Shown: piece after piece, positions 1 to 8,573 of the stretch | How the letters are laid out: every line of letters starts with the position of its first letter | Position numbering within the stretch: the stretch's first letter is position 1 | Assembly (NCBI GenBank): GCA_021846945.1 | Contig: JAJZVZ010000044.1 | Span: forward strand, 1-32,363 | Direction: 5' to 3' | DNA from: Acidobacteriota bacterium | Lineage (GTDB): Bacteria > Acidobacteriota > Terriglobia > Terriglobales > Acidobacteriaceae | Length of the DNA: 32,363 nt | The notes under the pieces: generated by a model | Told to the model about the DNA's origin: nothing | The model's input: the letters and a program-made list of their open reading frames with translations, nothing else | Databases searched by the model: none | Position numbers and translations under genes: made by a program

Positions 1-185
1 CTCGAACAACCGCTCGCGGGAGGGGGCGAGTTCGCATCGCACGCCCGCATGTAGTCCAGTTTGCCCGAGCAGCGGATTACTGCCAAATCGTTCAGGGTGA
101 CAAGGAATGCGAAGCTTCCGGTCAAGGACAAAGGCTGGGTAGCCATTCGCAATCAAATGGCATGCTCCGGCGCAGATCGCGTCAA

Positions 186-1304
186 TCAGGCTAGACGCTT
201 TCGGAAGAGATTGCCGGCCACGATCATGCAGATCAGCCCAATCGTGAGGAGTGGCCAGTATTGCGGCCAAAACAGGACTATGCCGCCACCCTCCAGGAAG
301 CTGCCCCGCAGGACGATCAGAAAGTAGCGCAGAGGATCGAGCAGAGTGATGTATTGCACGGCCTGGGGCATGTTTGCGATCGGGGTTGCGAAACCGGAAA
401 GCACGATGGCGGGCACCATGAACAGAAAGACGCCCAGCAGCCCCTGCTGCTGTGTAACGGCTAACGACGAAATCATCAGTCCAATGCCAACCGCCGCGAA
501 GAGGAAGCAGAGCAGACCGATGTAGAGGCCGATCAGGCTCCCTGTGAAGGGGACGTGGAACCAGAAGATCGCCATCAAGACAATCAGTGTCCCTTCCGCT
601 GTGCCAACCAAAAAACCAGGTAAAGCCTTTCCCAGCAGGATCTCCGCGGGCGGCATCGGAGTGACCAGGAGCTGATCGAAGGTTCCCATTTCGCGCTCAC
701 GCGCCACGGAGAGGCCCGTGGTGAGCATACTGACCAGAAGCGTGAGAATGCCGCAGATGCCAGGGACGATGAACCAGCGGGAATCGAGGTTCGGATTGAA
801 CCAGGCCCGGTCCAAAAGCACAGTCGGCGACGGCTTCATTCCGTGCTGTACAACTTGTGCCTGATTGAACTGAGTCACGATGGATTGCACGTAGCCCATG
901 GCAATGGCAGCGGTGTTAGAGTCTCTCCCGTCCAGAACGATCTGGACGTGTGCCGGTCGCCCACGCTCCAGGTCCGCACTGAAGTTCGGACCAATATCCA
1001 TGGCCATCAATGCCGACTTGTTATTGATTGCTTGCTCTACCGTTTTCTGGTCATAGACGAATTGCACCAGATCGAAACTTGGTGCGCCAGCGAAGCGCGC
1101 GACAAGTTCTCGCGAGACTTGCCCTTGGTCCTGGTTGTAAACGACAAACGGGACGTGCTTCAATTCAAAGGTGGCCGCATAGCCAAACACGATGAGCTGA
1201 ATAATCGGCGGACCGATCAGAACGGCGCGACTGGCGGGATCGCGCAGCAAGGCCAAGAGTTCCTTCACGACAAGTGCAAAGATGCGCAGAATTCTTGCTC
1301 GCAT
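186..1304 (-). CDS. ABC-2 type exporter permease (YbhR/YbhS-like), second of pair
   Basis: Inner-membrane permease of an ABC-2 exporter, 372 aa. It has one N-terminal membrane segment (about residues 20-38), a large periplasmic domain, and a C-terminal block of about five membrane segments. The motif VAREREMGTFDQLLVTP before the membrane block is typical of the YhhJ/YbhR/YbhS family. Start: ATG at 1304 shares one base with the TGA of the upstream permease, so translation is probably coupled. The frame stays open upstream to about 2003, but that part overlaps the other permease and is a shadow. It would pair with the permease at 1304-2419 as a heterodimer fed by the double ATPase at 2416-4149. 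This is the last gene of the long minus-strand gene string. The substrate cannot be told from the sequence. Confidence 0.93.
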   Translation of the reverse strand: MRARILRIFALVVKELLALLRDPASRAVLIGPPIIQLIVFGYAATFELKHVPFVVYNQDQGQVSRELVARFAGAPSFDLVQFVYDQKTVEQAINNKSALMAMDIGPNFSADLERGRPAHVQIVLDGRDSNTAAIAMGYVQSIVTQFNQAQVVQHGMKPSPTVLLDRAWFNPNLDSRWFIVPGICGILTLLVSMLTTGLSVAREREMGTFDQLLVTPMPPAEILLGKALPGFLVGTAEGTLIVLMAIFWFHVPFTGSLIGLYIGLLCFLFAAVGIGLMISSLAVTQQQGLLGVFLFMVPAIVLSGFATPIANMPQAVQYITLLDPLRYFLIVLRGSFLEGGGIVLFWPQYWPLLTIGLICMIVAGNLFRKRLA

Positions 1305-2419
1305 CAGTCCAACCTCTTGCGAAACCGCAGTACAGATAAGCCCAGAAAGACGATGCAGAGGACGCTCAAGCCCAACAGATTGGGCAGAATAACAGACCAG
1401 AGATCGCCTGCAAGGAACGAAGTTTGCAGCGCGGCGACAAAATAGCGCGCAGCGACGATGTGCGTCAGAATTTGAATTGCATGCGGCATGGAGCGGATAT
1501 CGAACAGGAATCCGGACAAAATGAACGCGGGAAGGAACGTAGTGACGATCGCGACCATGGCAGCCACAAACTGGCTGCGCGCCAGTACAGAGATCGCCAG
1601 TCCCATCCCCAGGGCGGTGAGCAAAAAGAGCGCTGCCGTCCCAACGAGTACTATCAACGATCCTCGAAGCGGAACATGAAACAGGAAGACCGCCATCGCG
1701 GTCGACAGCATCATGCCGCCCATTCCCATCACGAAATAGGGGACCAACTTGCCCAGCAGGACTTCGGTTTTTGCGACTGGGGTGACCATGATGCCTTCCA
1801 TGGTGCCGCGTTCCCACTCGCGCGCCACAACCAGTGCTGTCAACAGAGCACCGATGAGGGTCATGATGATGGCAATGAGTCCCGGGATCAGATAATCGCG
1901 GCTGGTGAGTGCCGGATTGAACCATATACGCACATCCGCGACGACAGGAACGGCGAGCGGCTGCCCCTGAAGCGTCGCCTGCTGTTGCAGCCAGGTCTGC
2001 CACGTTCCATTTACGTAGTTCTGAATGATGCGCGCCTGATTGGCATCGACGCCGTTGATGGTGAGGTGAATCGGAGCCTCACCGGAGCTCAGAGATAGCC
2101 GCGAGAAGTCACTGCGCAACCAGAGGATCGCCTGAACGCGGCCCTGCATCATGGCTTGCTCCGCGGATGCCTGATCGGGATAGCGTGCCGGATGAAACCA
2201 GGGTGAATGATCAAGTTCGCCGAGAAAGGACGCGGTCAGATAGGTCGGCTGATCCACCACCTCTGCTACAGGAACGCTTCGCGCATCGAGGGAGACACCG
2301 TATCCAAAGATCAGCAGCAGAACCAGGGGCAGGACGAATGCAATGGCGATGCTCGAAGGATCGCGAACGATCTCATACACCTCCTTACGCATAAGGCCTT
2401 TGATTCGCATCCGGTTCAT
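1304..2419 (-). CDS. ABC-2 type exporter permease (YbhR/YbhS-like), first of pair
   Basis: Inner-membrane permease of 371 aa, homologous to its downstream neighbour but clearly diverged. Layout is the same: N-terminal membrane anchor after a cytoplasmic LMRKEVYEIVRDPSS-type stretch, a periplasmic domain of about 140 residues, the family motif VAREWERGTMEGIMVTP, then about five membrane segments and a basic C-terminus (LRFRKRLD). The ATG at 2419 overlaps the TGA of the ATPase gene by 4 nt (ATGA), which supports this start and an operon. With the second permease, the ATPase and the HlyD-like adaptor it forms a YbhGFSR-like exporter. In that family these pumps expel drugs, dyes or cations; which one applies here is unknown. 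Confidence 0.93.
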   Translation of the reverse strand: MNRMRIKGLMRKEVYEIVRDPSSIAIAFVLPLVLLLIFGYGVSLDARSVPVAEVVDQPTYLTASFLGELDHSPWFHPARYPDQASAEQAMMQGRVQAILWLRSDFSRLSLSSGEAPIHLTINGVDANQARIIQNYVNGTWQTWLQQQATLQGQPLAVPVVADVRIWFNPALTSRDYLIPGLIAIIMTLIGALLTALVVAREWERGTMEGIMVTPVAKTEVLLGKLVPYFVMGMGGMMLSTAMAVFLFHVPLRGSLIVLVGTAALFLLTALGMGLAISVLARSQFVAAMVAIVTTFLPAFILSGFLFDIRSMPHAIQILTHIVAARYFVAALQTSFLAGDLWSVILPNLLGLSVLCIVFLGLSVLRFRKRLD

Positions 2420-4149
2420 GATGCCCTCCGGCTGACGCGCTCGTGTTCTTCAATCAGGGAGATGAAGGCATCTTCCATGCTTGGGTTGGGCTGATCGGCA
2501 CGCCGGACTCTGCTCTTGATCTCCGTGGGGGTACCTTCCGCGAGCACCTCTCCCAGTGACATCAGGACCAGCCTGTCGCAGTACTCCGCCTCCTCCATAA
2601 AGTGCGTGGTCACCAGGCAGGTGGTGCCGCCTTGCGCAAGCGCATTGACGCGTGCCCAGAACTCTCGCCGCGCCAGCGGATCGACGCCCGAGGTCGGCTC
2701 ATCGAGAAAGAGGATGCCTGGTTCGTGCATCAATGCGCAGGCCAGAGCGAGGCGCTGCTTGTATCCCAGGGGCAGATCGGCAGCGTTCATAGCGATATAG
2801 TCTTTGAGTTCGAGTTCTTCGAGCGCCCACCCGATTCGGTCTTGCATGCGACGGTTCTGAAGCCCATAGACAGTGGCAAAGAAAGAGAGATTCTGCAGAA
2901 CGCTCAGAGCGCCGTAGAGAGAGAACTTCTGCGAGACATAACCGATGCGCGCCCGGGCTGACGCTTCGCCAGTGCGCAGGTCGGCGCCGGCCACGCGCAG
3001 GGTTCCCGAAGAGGCCGGCAGTAATCCGCAGAGCATCCGGAAGGTTGTGGACTTCCCGGCGCCGTTCGCTCCGAGCAGTCCGAAGATCTCTCCCCTGTGA
3101 ACCGAAAAGCTAACGTCCTTCACTGCCGCAAAAGAGCCGAAGTAGCGGTAAAGACTCTTCACCTCAACAACCGCAGCATCATTGGCTGTTGCCTTAGTGG
3201 CAGGAGGCAGGGGAATGGAATGATGCGGATTGCGATTGAAAAGCAGGCTGACAAATGCATCTTCGAGCCGAGCCGGGACGGGTTTTGATGATCCTTGGAC
3301 TGCCAGGTCCGCTGGCAACGGCGGCGGATCAACCTTCCTCATGACGATGCGCAGCCCATCTCCCTGGATTACCGTATCCACCACGTCAGGCAGCCGCGCG
3401 ACCTGAGACTGAAGCGCGCGCGGCGCCATCGCGGCATCTTTGAGAAGGAAGGAATGACCTTGCATGGGCGCGATGAGGTCCGAAGGGCTTCCCTGCGCGA
3501 GAATCTCTCCTTCGTGCAGAAGAAGGACATGGTCGCATCGCTCAGCCTCATCCATATAGGCCGTGCTCAAAAGGACGGTCACCTTTTCATGGATCACTTG
3601 CTGCTGAATGATGCTCCACAATTCCCTGCGCGAGATTGGGTCAACGCCAACGCTGGCCTCATCGAGGAGCAGAACCCTCGGCGGATGAATCAGGGTGCAT
3701 GCCAGTCCGAGCTTCTGCTTCATTCCGCCGGAAAGCTTCCCGGCACGGCGCGCGCGGAAGGGACCGAGCGCCGTCATGGTGAGCAGATCATCGAAGCGCG
3801 CCTTGCGCCTGTCTTTCGGGATGTTGTGAAGATCGGCGAAGAGCGTCAGGTTCTCTTCGACCGTGAGATTTTCATAGAGGCCAAAGCGCTGCGGCATGTA
3901 GCCGATCCTGGCCTGGAGTTGCAGGGCTTCGTTCGGCAGCGCATGACCGAGCACATGAAGCGTCCCCGCATTCGGCTGAAGGATGCCGGCAAGAAGACGA
4001 AGAAGCGTTGTCTTGCCCGCTCCATCCGGACCGATGAGCGCAGTCATGCTGCCTTCGGCGATCTCGAAAGAAACGTTCTTCAGCGCATCCTTGCGGCTTG
4101 TTCCCTTACCAAAGGATTTGCGGAGATTGTTGACGACGATCATGCCCAT
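2416..4149 (-). CDS. ABC exporter ATP-binding protein with two fused nucleotide-binding domains (YbhF-like)
   Basis: Cytoplasmic ATPase, 577 aa, with two ABC domains in one chain. Domain 1 has Walker A at residues 40-47 (GPDGAGKT), signature LSGGMKQ and Walker B followed by DEASVGVDP instead of the common DEPT. Domain 2 has Walker A near residue 360 (GANGAGKST), a diverged signature LPLGYKQR in place of LSGGQ, and LFLDEPTSGVDP. This double-NBD form is that of E. coli YbhF. I chose ATG 4149, 1 nt after the HlyD-like stop and about 9 nt after a GAGG box; ATG 4143 is the alternative. The open frame extends upstream to 4284, but that part lies inside the adaptor gene. It energises the two permeases that follow with overlapping starts. 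Confidence 0.93.
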   Translation of the reverse strand: MGMIVVNNLRKSFGKGTSRKDALKNVSFEIAEGSMTALIGPDGAGKTTLLRLLAGILQPNAGTLHVLGHALPNEALQLQARIGYMPQRFGLYENLTVEENLTLFADLHNIPKDRRKARFDDLLTMTALGPFRARRAGKLSGGMKQKLGLACTLIHPPRVLLLDEASVGVDPISRRELWSIIQQQVIHEKVTVLLSTAYMDEAERCDHVLLLHEGEILAQGSPSDLIAPMQGHSFLLKDAAMAPRALQSQVARLPDVVDTVIQGDGLRIVMRKVDPPPLPADLAVQGSSKPVPARLEDAFVSLLFNRNPHHSIPLPPATKATANDAAVVEVKSLYRYFGSFAAVKDVSFSVHRGEIFGLLGANGAGKSTTFRMLCGLLPASSGTLRVAGADLRTGEASARARIGYVSQKFSLYGALSVLQNLSFFATVYGLQNRRMQDRIGWALEELELKDYIAMNAADLPLGYKQRLALACALMHEPGILFLDEPTSGVDPLARREFWARVNALAQGGTTCLVTTHFMEEAEYCDRLVLMSLGEVLAEGTPTEIKSRVRRADQPNPSMEDAFISLIEEHERVSRRAS

Positions 4150-4150
4150 C

Positions 4151-5233
4151 TCATTTTTCCTCGCAGGGATGGGCTTCGATTCCGCGAGCGGGATTGTTGC
4201 TGAGGGGAATGATGACCGTGGCCGGCATGCCCAGACGCAACCGATGATCGGGATTGCAGGCATACACGCGTACCCGATAAACAAGCTGCGAGCGCAGTTC
4301 CGTTGTTTCTACATTTTTGGGTGTGAATTCCGATACCGGAGAAATGAACCCGACCCAACCAGGAAAGCGCTGACCGGGAAAGCTATCGACCTCGATCCAT
4401 GCACGCATGCCCAGAGCGACCTTGCCCATCTGCGTTTCCGGCAGATAGGCTCGCACCCAGAGCGGATTATCGAGGGCCAGAGTAAAAACAGGTGTCTGCG
4501 GGGTCGCCATGTCGCCGGGCTCTAGAATTCTGTTCTGGATGACGCCCTCGGCAGGAGCATAAAGCTGGGTATCGGCCAACTGCTTTTGTGCCAAAGCGAG
4601 CGCCGCCTGGTCAGCCTTAAGAGTCGCCTCCGCTGCGGCGATGTCCTCTTTGCGGGGGCCGATCACGGCCAGTTGCAGGGCTTGCTGTTTGGCTGCAAGA
4701 ATCTGCTCGGTGGCGGCAAGGTCGGCCTTCTGCGCCAAATAGGAGCGCTCTGCATCATCCCGAATCTGCAACGAAACATATTGCTGCTTCGCCAGGGTCT
4801 GCTGGCGGTGAAAAAGCAATTCTGCATTTTTCACGTTGGCCTGTGCGGCAGCCACGTTGGCCTCTGCCGCCTGAACATCGGCACGCGCCTGCGCAATCTC
4901 TTCGGGGCGGCTCCCCGCATGCAGCCTCGCTACGACCTGTTGCTGCGCTGCCGCAAGCGCCTGATCCTGCGCGACGGCATCGGAAAAGCGCTGCTGTACC
5001 AACTGGCCAATCAGTTGCCCAGTGTGCACTACGCTGCCTTCGTCCACCAGGAGCTTGTCAATTCGCTCATTGTCGTTAAAGGCGACCTGCACCTGGCGAA
5101 TGTCGACATTGCCATAGATTGTGACGCTGTCGGCCGGCGCGTCTTTCTGGTGAAGCCTGTGCCAGAGAAAGAAGCCTGCGGCAACAAGGATCACCAGTGC
5201 CAGGATGGAAATGCGCTTTCTAGCCGAAATCAT
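4151..5233 (-). CDS. HlyD/YbhG-type periplasmic adaptor (membrane fusion protein)
   Basis: Periplasmic adaptor of a tripartite efflux pump, 360 aa. It has a short cytoplasmic start, one N-terminal membrane anchor (about residues 8-24), and a split lipoyl-like (biotinyl-lipoyl fold) domain around residues 40-80 and 225-250. Between the halves is a long Ala/Gln/Glu-rich coiled-coil hairpin (about 85-215). A beta-barrel region with the motif NPLWVRAYLPE follows. This lipoyl-type fold is structural and carries no lipoyl lysine, so it is distinct from the lipoyl carrier at 9007-9852. ATG 5233 is preceded by a good AAGGAG box 5 nt upstream. It would link the two permeases to the TolC-like channel encoded just upstream (27-nt gap). 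Confidence 0.92.
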   Translation of the reverse strand: MISARKRISILALVILVAAGFFLWHRLHQKDAPADSVTIYGNVDIRQVQVAFNDNERIDKLLVDEGSVVHTGQLIGQLVQQRFSDAVAQDQALAAAQQQVVARLHAGSRPEEIAQARADVQAAEANVAAAQANVKNAELLFHRQQTLAKQQYVSLQIRDDAERSYLAQKADLAATEQILAAKQQALQLAVIGPRKEDIAAAEATLKADQAALALAQKQLADTQLYAPAEGVIQNRILEPGDMATPQTPVFTLALDNPLWVRAYLPETQMGKVALGMRAWIEVDSFPGQRFPGWVGFISPVSEFTPKNVETTELRSQLVYRVRVYACNPDHRLRLGMPATVIIPLSNNPARGIEAHPCEEK

Positions 5234-5260
5234 AAGGACTCCTTCAACTCGCGTTCCTAA

Positions 5261-6664
5261 TCAATTCGAGGTGCTGCCGTCGAGCAGAGAGTTGATGTTC
5301 TCAATATCCAGAGGCGTCAATACCCCCGCTGCCGCCTTGAGCTGGGTTCTGGCCACCAGTTGCGTATAGAGAGCCAGATAGTAGTTGCGCTGCGCCGCCG
5401 CGTAATTCGTTGTCGCAGTCAGCAGATCGATGATCGACCGGCTCCCAATCTCATATCCCTTTCGAGTGCCCGCGAGTGATACCTTCGCGGAGGTGACGGA
5501 TTGCTGGGCTGCGCGATACTGGGCAACGCTGTTTTCGAGATAGAGGAACGCCGTTTGCGTATCGAGCTTGATCTGGTCCTGCGTATTCGCGACATTCTCC
5601 CGGCTGGCTCGCGCCAGTGCCTGTGCCTGGTGAATACTCGCGCGTGTGTGCCCGCCCTCGAAAATCGGAATGGAAAGGTTCAGCGATGCGCCTACCTGAT
5701 CGATGGCAACGGGCGGTATCAATGTACCCGCCGCATGTTGCCCGACTCCGCTTAAGGTCAGGGTTGGCCAGCGCGCTCGCTCCGCGTACTGTACCTGCTG
5801 CTCGGAAACATGAAGCGTCGCCCTTGCCTGACGGAGGAGAGGCTGGTTCTTGAGTGCAGCGGCGACCCAGGCATCCGCCGTATCCGGCTGCGGCCCGATT
5901 GCTTCGAGAGTCGTTACGTCCCGCAGGGTCCTGATGGGATTGTGTGTGAGACGTGCCAACTGATTCCTGGCCACAGCAACAGCGTTCTTTGCTGCTATCA
6001 AATCCGCATTTGCGGCGTCCAGTTGCGCCTGGGCCTCCTGGACGGTGATGATGTCGCCGCTCCCAACTTTCAGGCTGGTATTCGTCTGGTCGTAAATGCT
6101 CTTCAGCAATTCAACCTGCTGCATTGCGACGCGTTCGTTTGCCTCCGCCTGGAGCTCACCGAAATAAGCCTGCGTGACCTCCAGCGCAACCACCTGTTGC
6201 GCATAGGCCAGGGACGCCTCGCTGGCCTGAATCCTGCTGTCCGCCTGCTTCAGGGCAACGAGGCTCTGACCATCGAACAGAGACTCAGTGAGACTGGCGC
6301 TGAAGACATCGGAGTGATAGCCGGTGGAAATGGTCTGAGCGCCGAACCCGGTTACGCGTCCCGTGTTCATGCCCCCGCTGGTAAACGCGTTGACGTGGGG
6401 AAGCAGCGCTGAACGAGCCAGAGGCTTACCAGCCAGCTCCGCGTCCAGCTGTGCGCGGGCCTGGGCAATCACAGGTGAGGAATCTGCCGCCTGCTGATAG
6501 GCGGTTGCCAGATCCTCCATAGTTGTCTGCGCTACGGCCTGCGTCGAGCTCCACAGGATCGCCAACAGAGCCGATGAGAACACCCAGGTCAAGCGCCTGA
6601 ACAGGGAGGCTCTTCTCCCTCCTGGAGGGTGATCAAAGTTCCTTCTTATCGCGAACACTGTCAT
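5261..6664 (-). CDS. TolC-like outer membrane efflux channel
   Basis: Outer-membrane factor of 467 aa with two OEP repeats, rich in Ala/Gln/Ser helices. It carries an N-terminal signal peptide (hydrophobic segment about residues 26-40, likely cleaved after AVA). The repeated pattern of long helices and the near-C-terminal motif YEIGSRSIIDLLTATTNYAAAQRNYYLALY are typical of TolC/CusC-like proteins. I chose ATG 6664 because an AGGTGAA box lies just upstream; a GTG at 6718 would extend it but overlaps the preceding gene and adds residues ahead of the signal peptide. It provides the exit duct for the adaptor/ABC pump encoded directly downstream. The gap to the upstream CMD gene is 50 nt, the largest in the whole string. 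Confidence 0.92.
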   Translation of the reverse strand: MTVFAIRRNFDHPPGGRRASLFRRLTWVFSSALLAILWSSTQAVAQTTMEDLATAYQQAADSSPVIAQARAQLDAELAGKPLARSALLPHVNAFTSGGMNTGRVTGFGAQTISTGYHSDVFSASLTESLFDGQSLVALKQADSRIQASEASLAYAQQVVALEVTQAYFGELQAEANERVAMQQVELLKSIYDQTNTSLKVGSGDIITVQEAQAQLDAANADLIAAKNAVAVARNQLARLTHNPIRTLRDVTTLEAIGPQPDTADAWVAAALKNQPLLRQARATLHVSEQQVQYAERARWPTLTLSGVGQHAAGTLIPPVAIDQVGASLNLSIPIFEGGHTRASIHQAQALARASRENVANTQDQIKLDTQTAFLYLENSVAQYRAAQQSVTSAKVSLAGTRKGYEIGSRSIIDLLTATTNYAAAQRNYYLALYTQLVARTQLKAAAGVLTPLDIENINSLLDGSTSN

Positions 6665-6714
6665 TTCATTCACCTGACTACGTGGCCAGCCTTTTACCGA
6701 CTGGTGAGGCGCCA

Positions 6715-7089
6715 TCACTTAGCGCTTTCGAGCGCCTCGAAAATCGGCTCTCCATCTCCGATAACTTTCGTTGCCAAGGCGAGCCGCACGATCTTCACGG
6801 TCTCCAGCACCTTGTCCGGCGCGATGCCCTGCATCTTCGCCTTGTTGGCCATTGCCTGAATACACGCCTTGCTGCTTGCGGCAAGCGCTGCGGCAAGATA
6901 GATCAGGGTGCGCGTCTCATCGTCCAGCGCTCCTTCGGCTGGCATGGCGTAAGCTCGCGAGCGCAGATGCTCATAGAGCAACCCCTCATCGACGGAGGTC
7001 GCCTTTTCAATTGCTGATGGGATTGACCCCATGGTTTTGCGCATCATCGCGAAGACCTGGTCTACTGTCGGCTTTGAGTCAGAGGCCAT
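6715..7089 (-). CDS. Carboxymuconolactone decarboxylase/AhpD-like protein with altered active site
   Basis: Small all-helical protein, 124 aa, of the CMD/AhpD fold (TRTLIYLAAALAAS followed by a helix and KMQGIAPDKVLETVKIVRLALA). In AhpD proteins a CxxCxxxH motif at this helix start carries the thiol chemistry and accepts electrons from lipoylated proteins. Here the corresponding positions read Ser73-x-x-Cys76-x-x-x-Met80: the first Cys and the His are missing. It may therefore be a binding or single-Cys protein rather than a classical peroxidase partner. ATG 7089 is preceded by GGAGAGG at a good distance, and the gene follows the lipoate ligase by 15 nt. Family membership is fairly clear; the role is inference. 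Confidence 0.82.
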   Translation of the reverse strand: MASDSKPTVDQVFAMMRKTMGSIPSAIEKATSVDEGLLYEHLRSRAYAMPAEGALDDETRTLIYLAAALAASSKACIQAMANKAKMQGIAPDKVLETVKIVRLALATKVIGDGEPIFEALESAK

Positions 7090-7104
7090 ATGGATTTCCT
7101 CTCC

Positions 7105-7875
7105 TTAAGAACACGGAAAGCTCTCGCTACTCCGGGGTTGATATGCCTGGGTGGTACTGGAGTGATCGCGGAACGAAATTGTGGCAGAGGCAGAAGGGAA
7201 CCAGGGTTCCCCTGTGATGTACCGGTTTACCCGCCCGTAGATCTGTTCGCCAGCATGGACTGCTGCTTGCTCCACCTCGTTGCGGCTTGCGCTAACGCCT
7301 AATTGGCGCAATGTGATCAGAAAATCGCGATGGCTTCGGCCGCGCCGATAGTCAGGCTCGCGGGAAGGGTGCCTCAGGATCTTCTCGGCCAGGTCGAAAT
7401 CGAAATCGATGAGCAATGTTCCGTGCACCAAAAGCGACTTCCAGCGCCAGGCTTGCGCATTTCCGGAGATCTTCCGGCCCCCGACCGCTACGTCCGATGT
7501 CCCGCATGCAGTGCCAACTACGCCAAAGCTCTTGAGAATTGTCTGGATCACATCTGTCCCCTGGCGAAAGGCTGCACGTACGTCAAGGGTCGATGGCGCC
7601 GGCGTAATCAGTGAGTAGTTGAGAACATCGCTGGTCTGGAGCACCGTGCCTCCTCCGCTGCACCGTTTGAGAATCGGCACGTGGAGCGCGGCACAAGCGT
7701 CTGCGTTAACCACGACTTCAACCCGTTCGCTTGATCCCATTACGACAGCGGGACCATCTCCCCACCAGAAACGGAGCAGCTTTCTCCCGGTTGATGAGGC
7801 AGACTTTGCCAGAGCCACATCCAGGGCGAGATTCTCCGCCACACTCGGGGCCGACGAGCACACGACGTCCATCAT
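7105..7875 (-). CDS. Lipoate-protein ligase A family protein
   Basis: Attaches lipoate (or octanoate) to a lysine of a lipoyl carrier; cytoplasmic, 256 aa. The BPL/LplA/LipB fold is shown by RCSGGGTV (residues 71-78, the ligand-binding glycine loop), DVLNYSLI (83-90), and GGRKISGNAQ (132-141) with Lys135 at the place of the catalytic lysine of E. coli LplA, followed by the expected LLVHGTLL. The C-terminal part after about residue 220 is Ser/Thr-rich with no recognised domain, and I see no separate LplA accessory domain. ATG 7875 overlaps the upstream TGA (ATGA); an upstream ATG at 7896 is possible. The nearest candidate substrate is the GcvH-like domain encoded four genes upstream, making this probably a dedicated ligase. 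Confidence 0.9.
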   Translation of the reverse strand: MMDVVCSSAPSVAENLALDVALAKSASSTGRKLLRFWWGDGPAVVMGSSERVEVVVNADACAALHVPILKRCSGGGTVLQTSDVLNYSLITPAPSTLDVRAAFRQGTDVIQTILKSFGVVGTACGTSDVAVGGRKISGNAQAWRWKSLLVHGTLLIDFDFDLAEKILRHPSREPDYRRGRSHRDFLITLRQLGVSASRNEVEQAAVHAGEQIYGRVNRYITGEPWFPSASATISFRDHSSTTQAYQPRSSESFPCS

Positions 7876-8573
7876 CTTCCCGGCTGAATGCCGCACCTGA
7901 AGTTCCGATAGGCATGAAGCAGGGCCTTCTGATATTCGGCCTCTTCTTCACGCTCGACGCGGTGATAGATCTTCACCGCATTGAGCAATGCGGCGCCGTC
8001 GCCTCCATCCGCCGGTACACCTCCGGCCGCACACTGGTCGAAGATCAGCTGCAACCCAGCAATTTGTCTTTCCTGACCGTTGATGGTGATTGTGCCGCCG
8101 GGCGTGGGAGTGGAGCAGCCGCAACTGATCGCGGACCCTTCCGCGCTCGTCACCTCACGTGGTGCTGAGACCGCCAGAACCCGATCCACTTCGGCGGCGA
8201 TGCGTTCCGCCACCGCCCATACCGCCGCAGTATCCTGCTCCGAAAGCTCACGCGAAGAGCAATGGCAGCCTTCGTTTGACGTTCCGAGAATGTCGGTGAC
8301 AACAAGGGCCCCGCTCACCGGGCCGCTGTGCTGCTCTGTGCCCCATCTGGCACACTGCTTCGGGCAGCCATCAACGGTGATCGTCGGATGAGTTCGCGCA
8401 AAATTGCGCTCACCATCATTGCCGGCCAGGAATAACGGTAGGCAAAGCGTTACGGTCACATCCGGGCGGAGCAGTTCGAGGACACGCCGCGTCGCCAGCC
8501 GTGAGATGGATCCTTCGGGGATGGCTTCTCCACTGCAGGAGATGACGCCAACCTTTGTTCTCTCTGAACTCAT
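7872..8573 (-). CDS. DGC-domain putative zinc-binding protein with Cys-rich C-terminal extension
   Basis: 233 aa. Residues 1-130 form a DGC domain (PF08859-like; named for its Asp-Gly-Cys motif, proposed to bind zinc through four Cys): Cys13 in SCSG, Cys44 in TLCL, and Cys70/Cys74 in VDGCPKQC. Further cysteines follow as Cys103-x-Cys105 and Cys151-x-Cys153. From about residue 159 a separate small domain begins (GGTITINGQERQIAGLQLIFDQC, ending near KALLHAYRNFRC) that I do not recognise with confidence. It is the second of three DGC-containing genes in a row. The ATG at 8573 overlaps the preceding stop by 4 nt. The function of DGC proteins is not established; its company suggests metal- or thiol-dependent redox chemistry. 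Confidence 0.85.
   Translation of the reverse strand: MSSERTKVGVISCSGEAIPEGSISRLATRRVLELLRPDVTVTLCLPLFLAGNDGERNFARTHPTITVDGCPKQCARWGTEQHSGPVSGALVVTDILGTSNEGCHCSSRELSEQDTAAVWAVAERIAAEVDRVLAVSAPREVTSAEGSAISCGCSTPTPGGTITINGQERQIAGLQLIFDQCAAGGVPADGGDGAALLNAVKIYHRVEREEEAEYQKALLHAYRNFRCGIQPGR

Noticed and set aside
1..185. Frame open on the minus strand to the window edge
   Set aside because: There is no start codon or ribosome site after the permease stop and no recognisable protein; parts resemble common intergenic sequence. A gene beyond the edge cannot be excluded.
1305..2003. N-terminal extension of the distal permease reading frame
   Set aside because: The open frame runs back inside the other permease gene and encodes a His/Cys/Arg-rich stretch with no membrane character; the ATG at 1304 fits the family and overlaps the preceding stop.
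4151..5233. HlyD-like protein as a second lipoylated carrier
   Set aside because: Its lipoyl-like fold is the structural one of efflux adaptors, split by a coiled coil and without a lipoyl-lysine motif.
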